Shown here one piece after another: positions 48,540-57,295 of a stretch of DNA of 64,000 nt; the stretch's first letter is position 1; each line of letters starts with the position of its first letter. Source of the stretch: Edwardsiella anguillarum ET080813 (lineage in GTDB: Bacteria > Pseudomonadota > Gammaproteobacteria > Enterobacterales > Enterobacteriaceae). The notes under the pieces were generated by a model, which was not told where the DNA came from, made no database searches, and saw only the letters and a program-made list of their open reading frames with translations. A program made the position numbers and the translations under genes. Location: the NCBI RefSeq assembly GCF_000264765.2, contig NZ_CP006664.1, positions 1,984,001 through 2,048,000 of the forward strand, given 5' to 3'.

Positions 48540-49994
48540 ATGAAAAAGGGTTATTCTATCCTGATACCTTTTATCGTGGGCGGCGCATTGGCCTGTCTAC
48601 CCGCTCCGGCGGGGCTCAGCCACCACGCATGGCTCTATTTTTCTATTTTTATCGGCTCAATTGTCGGTTTGATTATAGAACCCTTACCGGGCGCGGTTAT
48701 TGGTCTGATCGCGATCGTTATTATTGCGGGGCTGGGGCGCTGGGTGCTGTTCTCTCCGGAGCAGCTGGCGCTGCCGCATTTTCATGCTGCGTCGGCGGCG
48801 TTTAGGTGGGCGGTCTCCGGTTTCTCCAATTCAACGGTATGGCTGATCTTCAGCGCCTTTATGTTTGCATTGGGATATGAAAAAACCGGGCTGGGTCGGC
48901 GTATTTCACTGCTGCTGGTCAAATCCCTGGGACGGCGCTCGCTGACCCTGGGGTATGCCATCGCCATTGCCGATTTGGTACTGGCGCCCTTTACTCCGTC
49001 GAATACGGCGCGTAGCGCCGGAACCATCTACCCGGTGATCAGTAACCTGCCGCCGCTGTATGACTCGAAACCCAACGATCCCAGCGCCCGGCGGATCGGC
49101 TCCTATCTGATGTGGGTTTCCATTTCGATCACCTGCGTTACCAGCTCCATGTTTCTTTCCGCCCTGGCACCCAATCTGCTGTCCAGCGCGCTGATTAACC
49201 AGATGACGGGGCTACAGATTTCCTGGGGCAGCTGGTTTATTGCCTTTTTACCGTGCGGGATTGTTCTGTGGCTGCTGACGCCGCTGCTGGGTTACTGGCT
49301 GTATACACCGGAGGTGAAAATCAATGATGAGGTGCCTAAATGGGCCAAACAGGAGCTGACGAATTTAGGGGGGCTGTCACGCCGAGAGAAGCTACTGCTC
49401 CTGTTCGTCGCGCTTGCGCTGTTGCTGTGGGTATTCGGCGGAGGATTAATCAACTCAGCCATCGCGGCGCTATTGGTTATTGCGCTGATGCTGATAACCA
49501 ATGTGATTAGCTGGGATGATGTCATCGGCAATAAAGCGGCGTGGAATACGCTATTCTGGTTCGGCACGCTGGTCTCTCTGGCCTCAGGGCTGTCCACCGT
49601 CGGCTTTGTACATTGGTTTGGGCTCGTTATCTCTCATTATCTCAATGGGATGTCAGTGGTGGTTGCCAGCGTATCGCTGCTCCTGTGTTTTTATCTGTTG
49701 CACTACTTCTTTGCTAGCACGACGGCTCATGCCACGGCGCTGATCCCGGTGATGATCGCAGCCGCTATGGATATTCATGGGATTAATATGATGGAGTTCT
49801 CTCTGGCTATCTCTCTGTCATTGGGGATCATGGGGATTATCACACCCTATGGAACGGGGCCAAGCCCAATCTATTTTGGCAGCGGTTATCTGCCCTCTAA
49901 AGACTTCTGGCGGCTGGGGGCCATCTTCGGTCTGGTCAATCTGTTGGCATATCTATTTATCTGTTTACCTTGGATTAACTACCTTTATCGTTAA
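48540..49994 (+). CDS. DASS-family anion transporter (CitT/TtdT/YbhI-like)
   Basis: An inner-membrane carboxylate transporter of 484 residues. The ATG at 48540 has GAGGATT just before; a start at 48498 lacks support. It is a paralogue of the CitT at 16 kb: same block PFTPSNTARSAGTIYPVI (about residues 153-170), SKPNDPSARRIGSYLMW, and C-terminal TPYGTGPSPIYFGSGYLPS. Sequence differs widely between the blocks, so it is not a recent duplicate. Substrate could be citrate, tartrate, succinate or 2-oxoglutarate. It stands alone with its own terminator. Confidence 0.88.
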   Translation: MKKGYSILIPFIVGGALACLPAPAGLSHHAWLYFSIFIGSIVGLIIEPLPGAVIGLIAIVIIAGLGRWVLFSPEQLALPHFHAASAAFRWAVSGFSNSTVWLIFSAFMFALGYEKTGLGRRISLLLVKSLGRRSLTLGYAIAIADLVLAPFTPSNTARSAGTIYPVISNLPPLYDSKPNDPSARRIGSYLMWVSISITCVTSSMFLSALAPNLLSSALINQMTGLQISWGSWFIAFLPCGIVLWLLTPLLGYWLYTPEVKINDEVPKWAKQELTNLGGLSRREKLLLLFVALALLLWVFGGGLINSAIAALLVIALMLITNVISWDDVIGNKAAWNTLFWFGTLVSLASGLSTVGFVHWFGLVISHYLNGMSVVVASVSLLLCFYLLHYFFASTTAHATALIPVMIAAAMDIHGINMMEFSLAISLSLGIMGIITPYGTGPSPIYFGSGYLPSKDFWRLGAIFGLVNLLAYLFICLPWINYLYR

Positions 49995-50030
49995 TTTATG
50001 TCCCTTGGTTAAAAAGATAGGATAGATATA

Positions 50031-50058
50031 AATAGGCCGCCCTTGAGGGTGGCTTATT
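50031..50058 (+). terminator. Terminator after the DASS transporter
   Basis: AATAGGCCGCCC / GGGTGGCTTATT form a 12-bp stem with two G-U pairs and loop TTGA, 36 bases after the stop. The U-tract is short (TTATTTGG). Confidence 0.65.
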
Positions 50059-50127
50059 TGGTCTGTTGAGGCTAATTTCTGGTAATGATAAAAGCAAAAA
50101 ACAAGCCATCATAATGAGGATTTTAAA

Positions 50128-50355
50128 TCAGCTAGCCATACTCGCTGGCGCCATTGGCTTGTGTATTACCATTAGCTCCAGGGGGCCCAGTCTACGGGAT
50201 CTTTCTGTGAAGAATGGCACGTTACTGCATAATTTTTCATGTTTATTCCGGCTATGGTACAGCCGTTTTGATGGGAGGCGATGGGGGGATGCGGCGCATC
50301 TTGCCAGTGATATGAGAGCCATGCCGGCCAGAATAGAAAAGATAGAACGCTTCAT
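50128..50355 (-). CDS. Possible small secreted protein (hypothetical)
   Basis: A 75-codon frame starts at ATG 50355 with AAGGCGA 7 bases before. The first 20 residues (MKRSIFSILAGMALISLARC) look like a signal or membrane segment; the cysteine context LARC is not a proper lipobox. The remainder is basic and resembles nothing I recognise. A plus-strand frame overlaps it (50114-50359) without a ribosome site. The surrounding DNA is AT-rich and otherwise empty. Weakly supported. Confidence 0.25.
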   Translation of the reverse strand: MKRSIFSILAGMALISLARCAASPHRLPSKRLYHSRNKHEKLCSNVPFFTERSRRLGPLELMVIHKPMAPASMAS

Positions 50356-50950
50356 ATAATTCGCCTTGCGGGTTGAATGGGAATGTTTAAATAGGGTGTT
50401 ATCAGTAATGGAATATCGACTCCTGTACATCGCTGCCAATCTTGATATAGTACGGCATGTTTTTATAAAGCATACCAGGTATCTATCTCGGTTTGTTTAT
50501 ATAAGCGATGGCTTATATTTAACGCCTATGGATTAAAATTAACGATTGTATTTTGTAATATCTATCGCGGCTTAGTGAAAATACATTGCGACATATGAAT
50601 GTATATCAAATTATACTCTGTTTTGGGGATGGCGCGTGCTGTGGCGGAGATAGATATAACGCAATCGGCTATGCGAATATTGGCATTCGCTTTTATAAAA
50701 TATCGTGATGTAATTCGCAACAGGCAGCCCGGGATTTCTCGATAGCGCGCTGAACGCCTGGTCTTGCCGAGGGCAGTTGCCTCAATGGCCAATGAGTACG
50801 CCTGTTATACCGCTGGCCACATAGGCGTTCAATCCGCGCCGGTCCCAAGAGGAGGCTACAGCGTATGATGAAGGCAACCCGAGGGGCCTGGGGAAATAAT
50901 ATGAGCGAGCGAAGACGATCGGCCACAGGGATATGGGCGATGAGGGTGGC
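50356..50950. other. AT-rich interval downstream of tRNA-Phe
   Basis: No gene is supported between the small frame and the tRNA-Phe terminator. 50400-50700 is AT-rich with many in-frame stops. Short repeats such as GATATAAATA occur. It sits at the 3' side of the tRNA, where mobile islands usually insert, but no integrase or repeat of the tRNA end was found. Confidence 0.5.
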
Positions 50951-50957
50951 CAAAAAG

Positions 50958-50985
50958 CAAAAACCCCGCCATAAGGCAGGGTTTT
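50958..50985 (-). terminator. Terminator of tRNA-Phe
   Basis: On the minus strand CCCTGCC / GGCGGGG (one mismatch) with loop TTAT is followed by TTTTTG, starting about 10 bases after the tRNA CCA end. Confidence 0.85.
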
Positions 50986-50994
50986 CAGAAGAAG

Positions 50995-51070
50995 TGGTGC
51001 CCGGACTCGGAATCGAACCAAGGACACGGGGATTTTCAATCCCCTGCTCTACCGACTGAGCTATCCGGGC
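50995..51070 (-). tRNA. tRNA-Phe (GAA)
   Basis: On the minus strand the 76-base sequence starts GCCCGGATAGCTCAG and ends GAGTCCGGGCACCA with encoded CCA. The acceptor stem GCCCGGA pairs with TCCGGGC. The anticodon loop reads ATTGAAAAT with anticodon GAA, and the T loop is GGTTCGATTCC. This is identical in form to enterobacterial tRNA-Phe; in E. coli the pheU copy borders the cadBA lysine decarboxylase operon. Confidence 0.98.
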
Positions 51071-51593
51071 AACGAGGCGCATTAAACCTGATTCTGGCCT
51101 CGGCGTCAACGTTATTTCCCGCCGCGCCGTGCGAGTGCCTATTTATTGCACTGGCGCTCGCGGTGCGTGGCGGCTGCGTTTGCCAGCGGCGCACGGTGCA
51201 TCGATGTCATAACGGCGATTTCTACGATCTTTATCACAGAATTGGATTGCGTATAAAATAATAAGCATGAATATTTATTCATTAAAAATGGTTTGATTGT
51301 CAATGGTGATCGTGTTTGTTTTTTGTTCTGCTTTTGTTGTTGTATGGTGAGGTGTGACAGGATTTGGCCGTTATGTGCAAGGTACGTGTGCGGCTAAAAT
51401 GGCGCATATTTATGTTGTAAAATAGATCTATTCTCTGGTGCATTGCCATTTTTGAGTGAATTAATATGCTATGTCGATTGCTTTTTAGATCTATGTATCG
51501 CCATGGTGGCTGTCTGTTAGTGATATGTATCACAGCAGTCCGCCGGTAATTGATTACAATAGAACCAGTTTCCAGGTAAAAGGGGAAATTAAA
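51071..51593 (+). promoter_or_regulatory. Promoter region of the speFL-speF-potE operon
   Basis: This 520-base AT-rich gap has no gene. It must contain the tRNA-Phe promoter on its left and the ornithine decarboxylase promoter on its right. A palindrome AGTGATATGTATCACA at 51519-51534 resembles a CRP site, 60 bases before the leader peptide. AGGTAAAAGGGG at 51574-51585 precedes the speFL start. Confidence 0.6.
51519..51534 (+). promoter_or_regulatory. CRP-like palindrome upstream of speFL
   Basis: AGTGATATGTATCACA matches TGTGA-N6-TCACA in nine of ten positions and contains the perfect palindrome GTGATA-TG-TATCAC. Its placement fits an activator or repressor site for the speFL operon; which protein binds is not known from sequence. 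Confidence 0.45.
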
Positions 51594-51698
51594 ATGGAAA
51601 ATAACAATCGATTTTGGCCACATATCCGGCGGGTGACCCATATCATGATGATGGCGCACCGTAGCTGTTTTGATTTTCATCTGTTCAACGCAAGATAA
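51594..51698 (+). CDS. speFL: Ornithine-sensing leader (arrest) peptide SpeFL
   Basis: A 34-codon frame, too short for routine gene calling. It reads MENNNRFWPHIRRVTHIMMM, continues AHRSCFDFHLFNAR, then stops at TAA. This agrees with the E. coli SpeFL leader in length and in the key blocks HIRR, THIMM, AHR and FDFH-FNAR. AGGGG lies 8 bases before the ATG. In E. coli the nascent peptide and ribosome form an ornithine-binding pocket; stalling prevents Rho-dependent termination and switches on speF. The same use here is inferred from the near-identity and its place 306 bases before speF. Confidence 0.93.
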   Translation: MENNNRFWPHIRRVTHIMMMAHRSCFDFHLFNAR

Positions 51699-52004
51699 TT
51701 CTCTTCATGTCATGACATCCGTTGTCGCGGAGTGTCATGTCTCTTCTTCCGTTTGCGTATTTCTGCGCGTTAGCCGCAGGGTATTCATGCGGACAGATCT
51801 CTATTGACACACCACGATAAGCGTTTGTCGTCACGGTAGCCTCGTGCTGCTTGGCATGGCATATTTCCATTAATAACAATGATTTAATTATATAAATCGT
51901 TGCGGGAAAGTCTTGCCGTGAGAAAATGCTGTGGATGATGGATTTAATTACATTTAAATCCACGGGATTGTTTTGCTCAAAATAAATACATGAGAGTGAG
52001 TGAT
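51699..52004 (+). promoter_or_regulatory. speFL-speF leader region
   Basis: The 306 untranslated bases between the arrest peptide and speF correspond to the region where Rho terminates in E. coli when ornithine is low. It has CT-rich stretches (for example TGTCATGTCTCTTCTTCCG at 51735-51753) fit for Rho loading, and no intrinsic terminator. An open frame on the minus strand is treated as chance. Confidence 0.6.
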
Positions 52005-54167
52005 ATGAATAGTTTAAAAATTGCAGTAAGTCTAAATGTCATTGCATATTTTAATACCTCACGTATGACGGTAGATATTAATGATAGCGATCTTACCGAC
52101 GTTGCCGCCGTGGTGCTGTCGGTACAGGATGCGCTGGGCGGCGCGCTGGAGAAGGTCGAGCAGAGCGCCTTTGGCCTGCCCGTCTTTGTCGCCGAGGCGT
52201 GCGATCAGCGTCTGCCGGCCGAATATCTGCCGCGCCTGACCGGCGTATTTGCCTGCGGCGATGGCAATCAGGACTTTTATGGCAAGCAGCTGGAAAGCGC
52301 GGCGCAGAAATATGAGGCCGAGCTGCTGCCGCCGTTTTTCGGCAGCCTGCAGGCCTATGTCCAGCAGGGCAACGCTGCCTTTGACTGCCCGGGGCATCAG
52401 GGCGGGCAGTTCTTCCGCCGCCATCCCACCGGCCGCCGGTTCTTCGACTACTTCGGCGAGGCCCTGTTCCGCTCCGATCTGTGCAACGCCGACGTCTCCA
52501 TGGGCGACCTGCTGATCCACGAAGGCGCCCCCTGCGCCGCCCAGCAGCATGCGGCCAAGGTGTTCAACGCCGACAAGACCTACTTTGTGCTCAACGGCAC
52601 CTCCTCCTCCAATAAAGTGGTGCTCAACGCGCTGCTGGCGCCCGGTGATCTGGTCCTCTTTGACCGTAATAACCATAAATCTAACCACCACGGCGCATTG
52701 ATTCAGGCCGGCGCTACGCCGGTCTACCTGGAAACCGCACGCAACCCGTTCGGTTTCATCGGGGGCATCGACGCACACTGCTTTGAAGAGAAATACCTGC
52801 GTGACCTGGTGCGTGAGGTCGCCCCGGCGCGCGCCGGGGAACAGCGGCCGTTCCGCCTGGCGGTTATCCAGCTCGGTACCTACGACGGCACTATTTACAA
52901 TGCCCGCCAGGTGGTGGACAAGATAGGTCACCTGTGCGACTACATCCTGTTCGACTCCGCCTGGGTCGGCTATGAGCAGTTCATCCCGATGATGAAAGAG
53001 TGCTCGCCGCTGCTGCTGGAGCTGAACGAGAACGATCCGGGGATCCTGGTGACCCAGTCGGTGCACAAACAGCAGGCCGGCTTCTCCCAGACCTCGCAGA
53101 TCCACAAGAAAGACCGGCATATCAAGGGGCAGGCGCGCTATGTCAACCATAAACGGCTGAACAACGCCTTTATGATGCACGCCTCCACCAGCCCGTTCTA
53201 CCCGCTGTTCGCCGCCCTGGACGTCAACGCCCGCATGCACGCCGGCGACAGCGGCAAGCGCATGTGGATGGAGTGCGTCCGGGTGGGCATTGAAACCCGT
53301 AAGCTGCTGCTGAAGACCTGCCAGCACATCCGCCCCTTCATCCCGGAGACCGTGGACGGCCGCCCGTGGGACGCCTTCGACACCGAGGAGATGGCCAACG
53401 ATCTGCGCTTCTTTAACTTCATCCCCGGCGATCGCTGGCACGCCTTTGAGGGCTATGCCGAGCATCAGTACTTTGTCGACCCGTGCAAGCTGATGCTGAC
53501 CACTCCGGGCATCGACGCCAAGAGCGGCGAATACCAGGCCTTTGGGGTGCCGGCGACCATTCTGGCCAACTTCCTGCGCGAAAACGGCATCGTGCCGGAG
53601 AAATGCGACCTGAACTCGATCCTGTTCCTGCTGACCCCGGCGGAGGACATGGCCAAGATGCAGCATTTGGTGGCCCAGATCGCCCGCTTCGAGCGCCTGC
53701 TGGAGCAGGACGCCCCGCTGGTCGAGGTGCTGCCGTCCCTCTACCGCGCCAACGAGGCGCGCTACCGCGGCTACACCCTGCGTCAGCTGTGCCAGGAGAT
53801 GCACGACCTGTACGTCAGCCACGACGTGAAGCAGCTGCAGAAGGAGATGTTCCGCAAGGCGCACTTCCCACGGGTGGCGATGAACCCGCAGCAGGCCAAC
53901 ATCGCGTTCGTGCGCGGCAACGTCGAGCTGGTCTCCCTGGCGCAGGCCGAAGGCCGCATCGCGGCGGAAGGGGCACTGCCGTACCCGCCGGGGGTGCTGT
54001 GCGTGGTGCCGGGCGAGATCTGGGGCGGCTCGGTGCAGCGCTACTTCCTGGCGCTGGAAGAGGGCATCAACCTGCTGCCGGGCTTCGCGCCGGAGCTGCA
54101 GGGGGTCTACATCCAGCAGGATGAGGATGGTCGCAAGCGCGCCTATGGCTATGTGATCAAGCAGTAA
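52005..54167 (+). CDS. speF: Inducible ornithine decarboxylase SpeF
   Basis: SpeF converts ornithine to putrescine and CO2, consuming protons in acid. From ATG 52005 it has 720 residues (E. coli 732). The N-terminal wing domain starts MNSLKIAVSLN. The PLP domain carries DCPGHQGGQFFRRHP, LNGTSSSNKVV, FDSAWVGYEQF and the PLP lysine in TQSVHKQQAGFSQTSQ (about residue 350). The C-terminal end GVYIQQDEDGRK is shorter than in E. coli. The first 30 residues diverge most (HIA-like insert). Body codon use is unusually GC-rich compared with its AT-rich leader. Operon with potE. Confidence 0.97.
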   Translation: MNSLKIAVSLNVIAYFNTSRMTVDINDSDLTDVAAVVLSVQDALGGALEKVEQSAFGLPVFVAEACDQRLPAEYLPRLTGVFACGDGNQDFYGKQLESAAQKYEAELLPPFFGSLQAYVQQGNAAFDCPGHQGGQFFRRHPTGRRFFDYFGEALFRSDLCNADVSMGDLLIHEGAPCAAQQHAAKVFNADKTYFVLNGTSSSNKVVLNALLAPGDLVLFDRNNHKSNHHGALIQAGATPVYLETARNPFGFIGGIDAHCFEEKYLRDLVREVAPARAGEQRPFRLAVIQLGTYDGTIYNARQVVDKIGHLCDYILFDSAWVGYEQFIPMMKECSPLLLELNENDPGILVTQSVHKQQAGFSQTSQIHKKDRHIKGQARYVNHKRLNNAFMMHASTSPFYPLFAALDVNARMHAGDSGKRMWMECVRVGIETRKLLLKTCQHIRPFIPETVDGRPWDAFDTEEMANDLRFFNFIPGDRWHAFEGYAEHQYFVDPCKLMLTTPGIDAKSGEYQAFGVPATILANFLRENGIVPEKCDLNSILFLLTPAEDMAKMQHLVAQIARFERLLEQDAPLVEVLPSLYRANEARYRGYTLRQLCQEMHDLYVSHDVKQLQKEMFRKAHFPRVAMNPQQANIAFVRGNVELVSLAQAEGRIAAEGALPYPPGVLCVVPGEIWGGSVQRYFLALEEGINLLPGFAPELQGVYIQQDEDGRKRAYGYVIKQ

Positions 54168-54266
54168 CAGCCTTTAATCGACATTACCAATAAAACAAGG
54201 TTGGCGGGGGGCCGCGGCTCCTGGGTTGCTCCTGCCCGGCTCCCCGCATTTTGAGAGAGAGAAACT

Positions 54267-55586
54267 ATGAGTACGTCTAGCGGCAATAAGATGGGCGTCG
54301 TGCAGTTAACCATACTGACGGCGGTGAACATGATGGGGTCCGGCATCATCATGCTGCCGACCAAGCTAGCGGAGGTGGGTACCATCTCCATCGTCTCCTG
54401 GCTGGTGACCGCCGTGGGTTCGATGGCGCTGGCCTACGCCTTCGCCAAGTGCGGGATGTATAGCCGCAAGTCCGGCGGGATGGGTGGCTACGCCGAGTAT
54501 GCTTTCGGCAAGTCCGGCAACTTTATGGCCAACTATACCTACGGCGTTTCGCTTCTGATCGCCAACGTGGCCATCGCCATCTCCGCCGTCGGCTACGGCA
54601 CGGAGCTTATCGGTGCCTCGCTGAGCCCGCTGGGGATCTGCCTGGCGACCATCGGAGTACTGTGGCTGTGTACCGCGGCCAACTTCGGCGGGGCGCGGAT
54701 TACCGGGCGCATCAGCAGCGTGACGGTCTGGGGGGTGATCATCCCGGTGGTCGGTATCTCGGTGATCGGGTGGTTCTGGTTCAGCCCCACGCTGTACGTC
54801 GACTCCTGGAACCCACATCACCTACCGACCTTTGAGGCCATCGGCTCCTCTATTGCCATGACCCTGTGGGCGTTTCTGGGGCTGGAGTCCGCCTGTGCCA
54901 ATACCGACGTGGTAGAGAATCCGGAGCGCAACGTCCCGATCGCCGTACTCGGCGGCACCCTGGGCGCGGCGGTGATCTACATTGTCTCCACCAACGTGAT
55001 CGCCGGTATCGTACCGAATATGGATCTGGCCAACTCGACCGCGCCGTTCGGCATGGCGTTTGCCCAGATGTTTGATCCGACGGTGGGTAAGATCATCATG
55101 GCACTGATGGTGATGTCCTGCTGCGGCTCTCTGCTGGGCTGGCAGTTCACCATCGCGCAGGTGTTTAAGTCCTCCGCCGATGAGGGCTATTTCCCGGCGA
55201 TCTTCCGCAGGGTAACTCAGTCCGGCGCGCCGGTGAAAGGGATGTTGGCCATCGTCGCGATCCAGAGCGTGCTGTCGCTGATGACCATCAGCCCGTCGCT
55301 CAATGCACAGTTTAACGTGCTGGTTAATCTGGCGGTGGTCACCAACCTGATCCCCTATATCCTCTCCATGGCGGCGGTGCTGATCATCCAGCGCGTCGCG
55401 GGGATCGATCCGGCCAGGGCGCGTCTGCCCAATATCCTGGCCTTTGTCGGCGCAATGTACAGCTTCTATGCGCTCTACTCCTCCGGCGAACAGGCGATGA
55501 TGTGGGGGGCGATCGCCACCTTCCTCGGTTGGACGCTGTACGGTTTTGTCTCTCCGCGCTTTGAGATGCGTGACAGGCAGGCCTGA
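54267..55586 (+). CDS. potE: Putrescine:ornithine antiporter PotE
   Basis: This APC-family inner-membrane exchanger brings in ornithine and expels putrescine, completing the acid-resistance cycle with SpeF. It has 439 residues, the same as E. coli, and about twelve transmembrane segments. The opening MGVVQLTILTAVNMMGSGIIMLP and the middle LWAFLGLESACANTDVVENPERNVP match the family. It starts 99 bases after speF; a GC-rich hairpin region lies in the gap. Confidence 0.96.
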   Translation: MSTSSGNKMGVVQLTILTAVNMMGSGIIMLPTKLAEVGTISIVSWLVTAVGSMALAYAFAKCGMYSRKSGGMGGYAEYAFGKSGNFMANYTYGVSLLIANVAIAISAVGYGTELIGASLSPLGICLATIGVLWLCTAANFGGARITGRISSVTVWGVIIPVVGISVIGWFWFSPTLYVDSWNPHHLPTFEAIGSSIAMTLWAFLGLESACANTDVVENPERNVPIAVLGGTLGAAVIYIVSTNVIAGIVPNMDLANSTAPFGMAFAQMFDPTVGKIIMALMVMSCCGSLLGWQFTIAQVFKSSADEGYFPAIFRRVTQSGAPVKGMLAIVAIQSVLSLMTISPSLNAQFNVLVNLAVVTNLIPYILSMAAVLIIQRVAGIDPARARLPNILAFVGAMYSFYALYSSGEQAMMWGAIATFLGWTLYGFVSPRFEMRDRQA

Positions 55587-55625
55587 ACCGCGGCGGGCAT
55601 GTCGTGAACTCGTTCTTTCCGGCCG

Positions 55626-55656
55626 GCGTCGCGCGCTAGCGCACGCTGGTTTTTTC
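55626..55656 (+). terminator. Probable terminator after potE
   Basis: The imperfect palindrome around GCGTCGCGCGCTAGCGCACGC is followed by TGGTTTTTTCGC. The stem has mismatches, but the U-run and location 40 bases after potE fit termination. Confidence 0.55.
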
Positions 55657-55709
55657 GCGCGCGGATCTTTGTCATACTGCAGCCATCAAACCGCGACAGG
55701 AGCCGAATG

Positions 55710-56153
55710 ATGCAACGCGTAACCCTTTCTCTCGATGACGATCTGATGGCGGAAATCGATGCCATCATCAAGGCGCGCAACTACCAGAACCGCTCCGAGG
55801 CCATCCGCGATCTGGCGCGGGCCGGGCTACAGAGCATGACGGAGACGCCGTCCCAGAGCGGCCACTGCGTGGCGGCGCTGTTCTATGTTTACGATCATGA
55901 ATCGCGCGAACTCTCCAAGCGCCTGACGCGCACCTTTCACGATCATCACGATCTTTCGCTGGCCAGCCTGCATGTGCACCTGGATCACGGCCGCTGCCTG
56001 GAGGTTTCGCTGCTGAAGGGGGCCGGGGGCGAGGTGACGCGCTTTGCCGAGCAGGTGATCGCCGAACGCGGGGTGCGTCACGGTAAGCTGGTGGTGGTGC
56101 CGGGGGACGACGGGGAGGCGCATGCGCATCCCCATCCCCACGCGCACGACTGA
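55710..56153 (+). CDS. nikR: Nickel-responsive regulator NikR
   Basis: NikR represses nickel import when nickel is sufficient. From ATG 55710 (GGAG 8 bases before; an ATG at 55707 also possible) it has 147 residues (E. coli 133). The N-terminal ribbon-helix-helix MQRVTLSLDDDLMAEIDAI is followed by NRSEAIRDLARA. The ACT-like C-terminal domain holds the nickel site: histidine in HDHHDLSLASLHVH and cysteine in GRCLEV. The last ten residues, HAHPHPHAHD, are a His-rich tail not found in E. coli NikR. nikABCDE is absent from the window. Confidence 0.93.
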   Translation: MQRVTLSLDDDLMAEIDAIIKARNYQNRSEAIRDLARAGLQSMTETPSQSGHCVAALFYVYDHESRELSKRLTRTFHDHHDLSLASLHVHLDHGRCLEVSLLKGAGGEVTRFAEQVIAERGVRHGKLVVVPGDDGEAHAHPHPHAHD

Positions 56154-56168
56154 GGCGCCGCCGCGCCC

Positions 56169-57248
56169 TTAGCGGATGCGGCGGTAGTTTTTCTGGGTGC
56201 TGTTGACCTTGTACAGATAGCGTCGCGATTCGGCGGACGGGTGACGCTGGGTCAGCGCCTCATACACATCGCCGGGCGACATCTGGTTGATGATGTTGAC
56301 CGCCTGCCCTTTATCGCTGGAGAAGACGCGCAGCACGCTGCCGGCGCCGCCGTTGTAGGCGGTGATCACCGCGTAGCGGCGTGAGGTGGCGTTCTGGATC
56401 CCGCCCAGATAGGTGTTCTGCAGGATAGCCAGATAGGCGGTGCCGGTATCGATGTTTTTCTCCGGGTCAAACAGATAGCTGCGGCTAGGAGTGCCCCACT
56501 TGCCTTTGGAGACGAACACATCCTTGCCGGCGGTGTGCTGCATCACCTGCATCAGCCCCAGCGCGTCGGAGCGGCTGACGGCGTAAGGGTTAAAGCTGGA
56601 CTCCGTCTGCATAATGGCCAGGATCAGCGACTCGTCGACGCCATAGCGCTCCGAGGCGCGCCGTACCATCCCCAGATATTTGTGCGCCCGCTTATCCAGA
56701 TGGTTGGGCACTAGCTGAATGGTGACGGAGTAGATGACATGCAGCCCGGAGGTGCGTTTCATCAGCTTGTTTTGCAAAAGGTAGCTGGCGAAGCTGTTGG
56801 CGCGGCCAGACCAGCGGATCGGCTGGCCGGTGTTGTCCAGGACCTGACCGTAGAGGAAGGGCTCCCGGCTGGGCTTGATGTCGTTGGCGTCGGAGTAGAG
56901 GTCGATCGAGCCGGGATCGTCGCCCATCAGCAGCGTGGTGACGATGGCCTGACGCAGGCTTTCCGCCGGGTCAAGGGTGGCGATGGTCTCGATGGTGATC
57001 TGCCCGGTCTCAAAGTTGATATGGCTACGGGTCAGATAGCGATCGCTGTATTTTACATAGTCCTTGGGCCCGGCGATCAGAACCTCGTTAATCCCCCAGA
57101 TATTCTCAATATTGTGGGCAAATTGCCCCATGAGAATATCGAACCCGTTGGTATCTTTTATATATTCTTCACCGTTGCTATCGGGCTTCTTGCCGGAGCA
57201 GGAGATCAACAACGGGGCGATTAATGCCAGCGCAAGGACTTTCTTCAT
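56169..57248 (-). CDS. mltC: Membrane-bound lytic murein transglycosylase C (MltC)
   Basis: This outer-membrane lipoprotein cleaves peptidoglycan glycan strands. The ATG at 57248 aligns with E. coli; the lipoprotein signal is [17 protein letters not shown], cysteine at residue 17. It has 359 residues (E. coli 359). The SLT domain (about residue 190 on) holds the catalytic glutamate in [21 protein letters not shown], then GLMQV and [14 protein letters not shown] start at 57260 is in frame but less likely. Third of mutY-yggX-mltC on this strand. Confidence 0.96.
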   Translation of the reverse strand: MKKVLALALIAPLLISCSGKKPDSNGEEYIKDTNGFDILMGQFAHNIENIWGINEVLIAGPKDYVKYSDRYLTRSHINFETGQITIETIATLDPAESLRQAIVTTLLMGDDPGSIDLYSDANDIKPSREPFLYGQVLDNTGQPIRWSGRANSFASYLLQNKLMKRTSGLHVIYSVTIQLVPNHLDKRAHKYLGMVRRASERYGVDESLILAIMQTESSFNPYAVSRSDALGLMQVMQHTAGKDVFVSKGKWGTPSRSYLFDPEKNIDTGTAYLAILQNTYLGGIQNATSRRYAVITAYNGGAGSVLRVFSSDKGQAVNIINQMSPGDVYEALTQRHPSAESRRYLYKVNSTQKNYRRIR

Positions 57249-57295
57249 TGTAACAGCCATATCTGAATGACATCAGGGCGCGGCTGCGCCCGCTT

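Noticed and set aside
50114..50359. Plus-strand small frame starting MRILNQLAILAG
   Set aside because: Signal-like start but no ribosome site, and it overlaps the minus-strand frame that has one.
50356..51070. Genomic island or prophage attachment at tRNA-Phe
   Set aside because: No integrase, and no second copy of the tRNA 3' end was seen in the window; only base composition supports it.
52059..53864. 601-codon minus-strand open frame inside speF
   Set aside because: Antisense shadow of speF; no family features.
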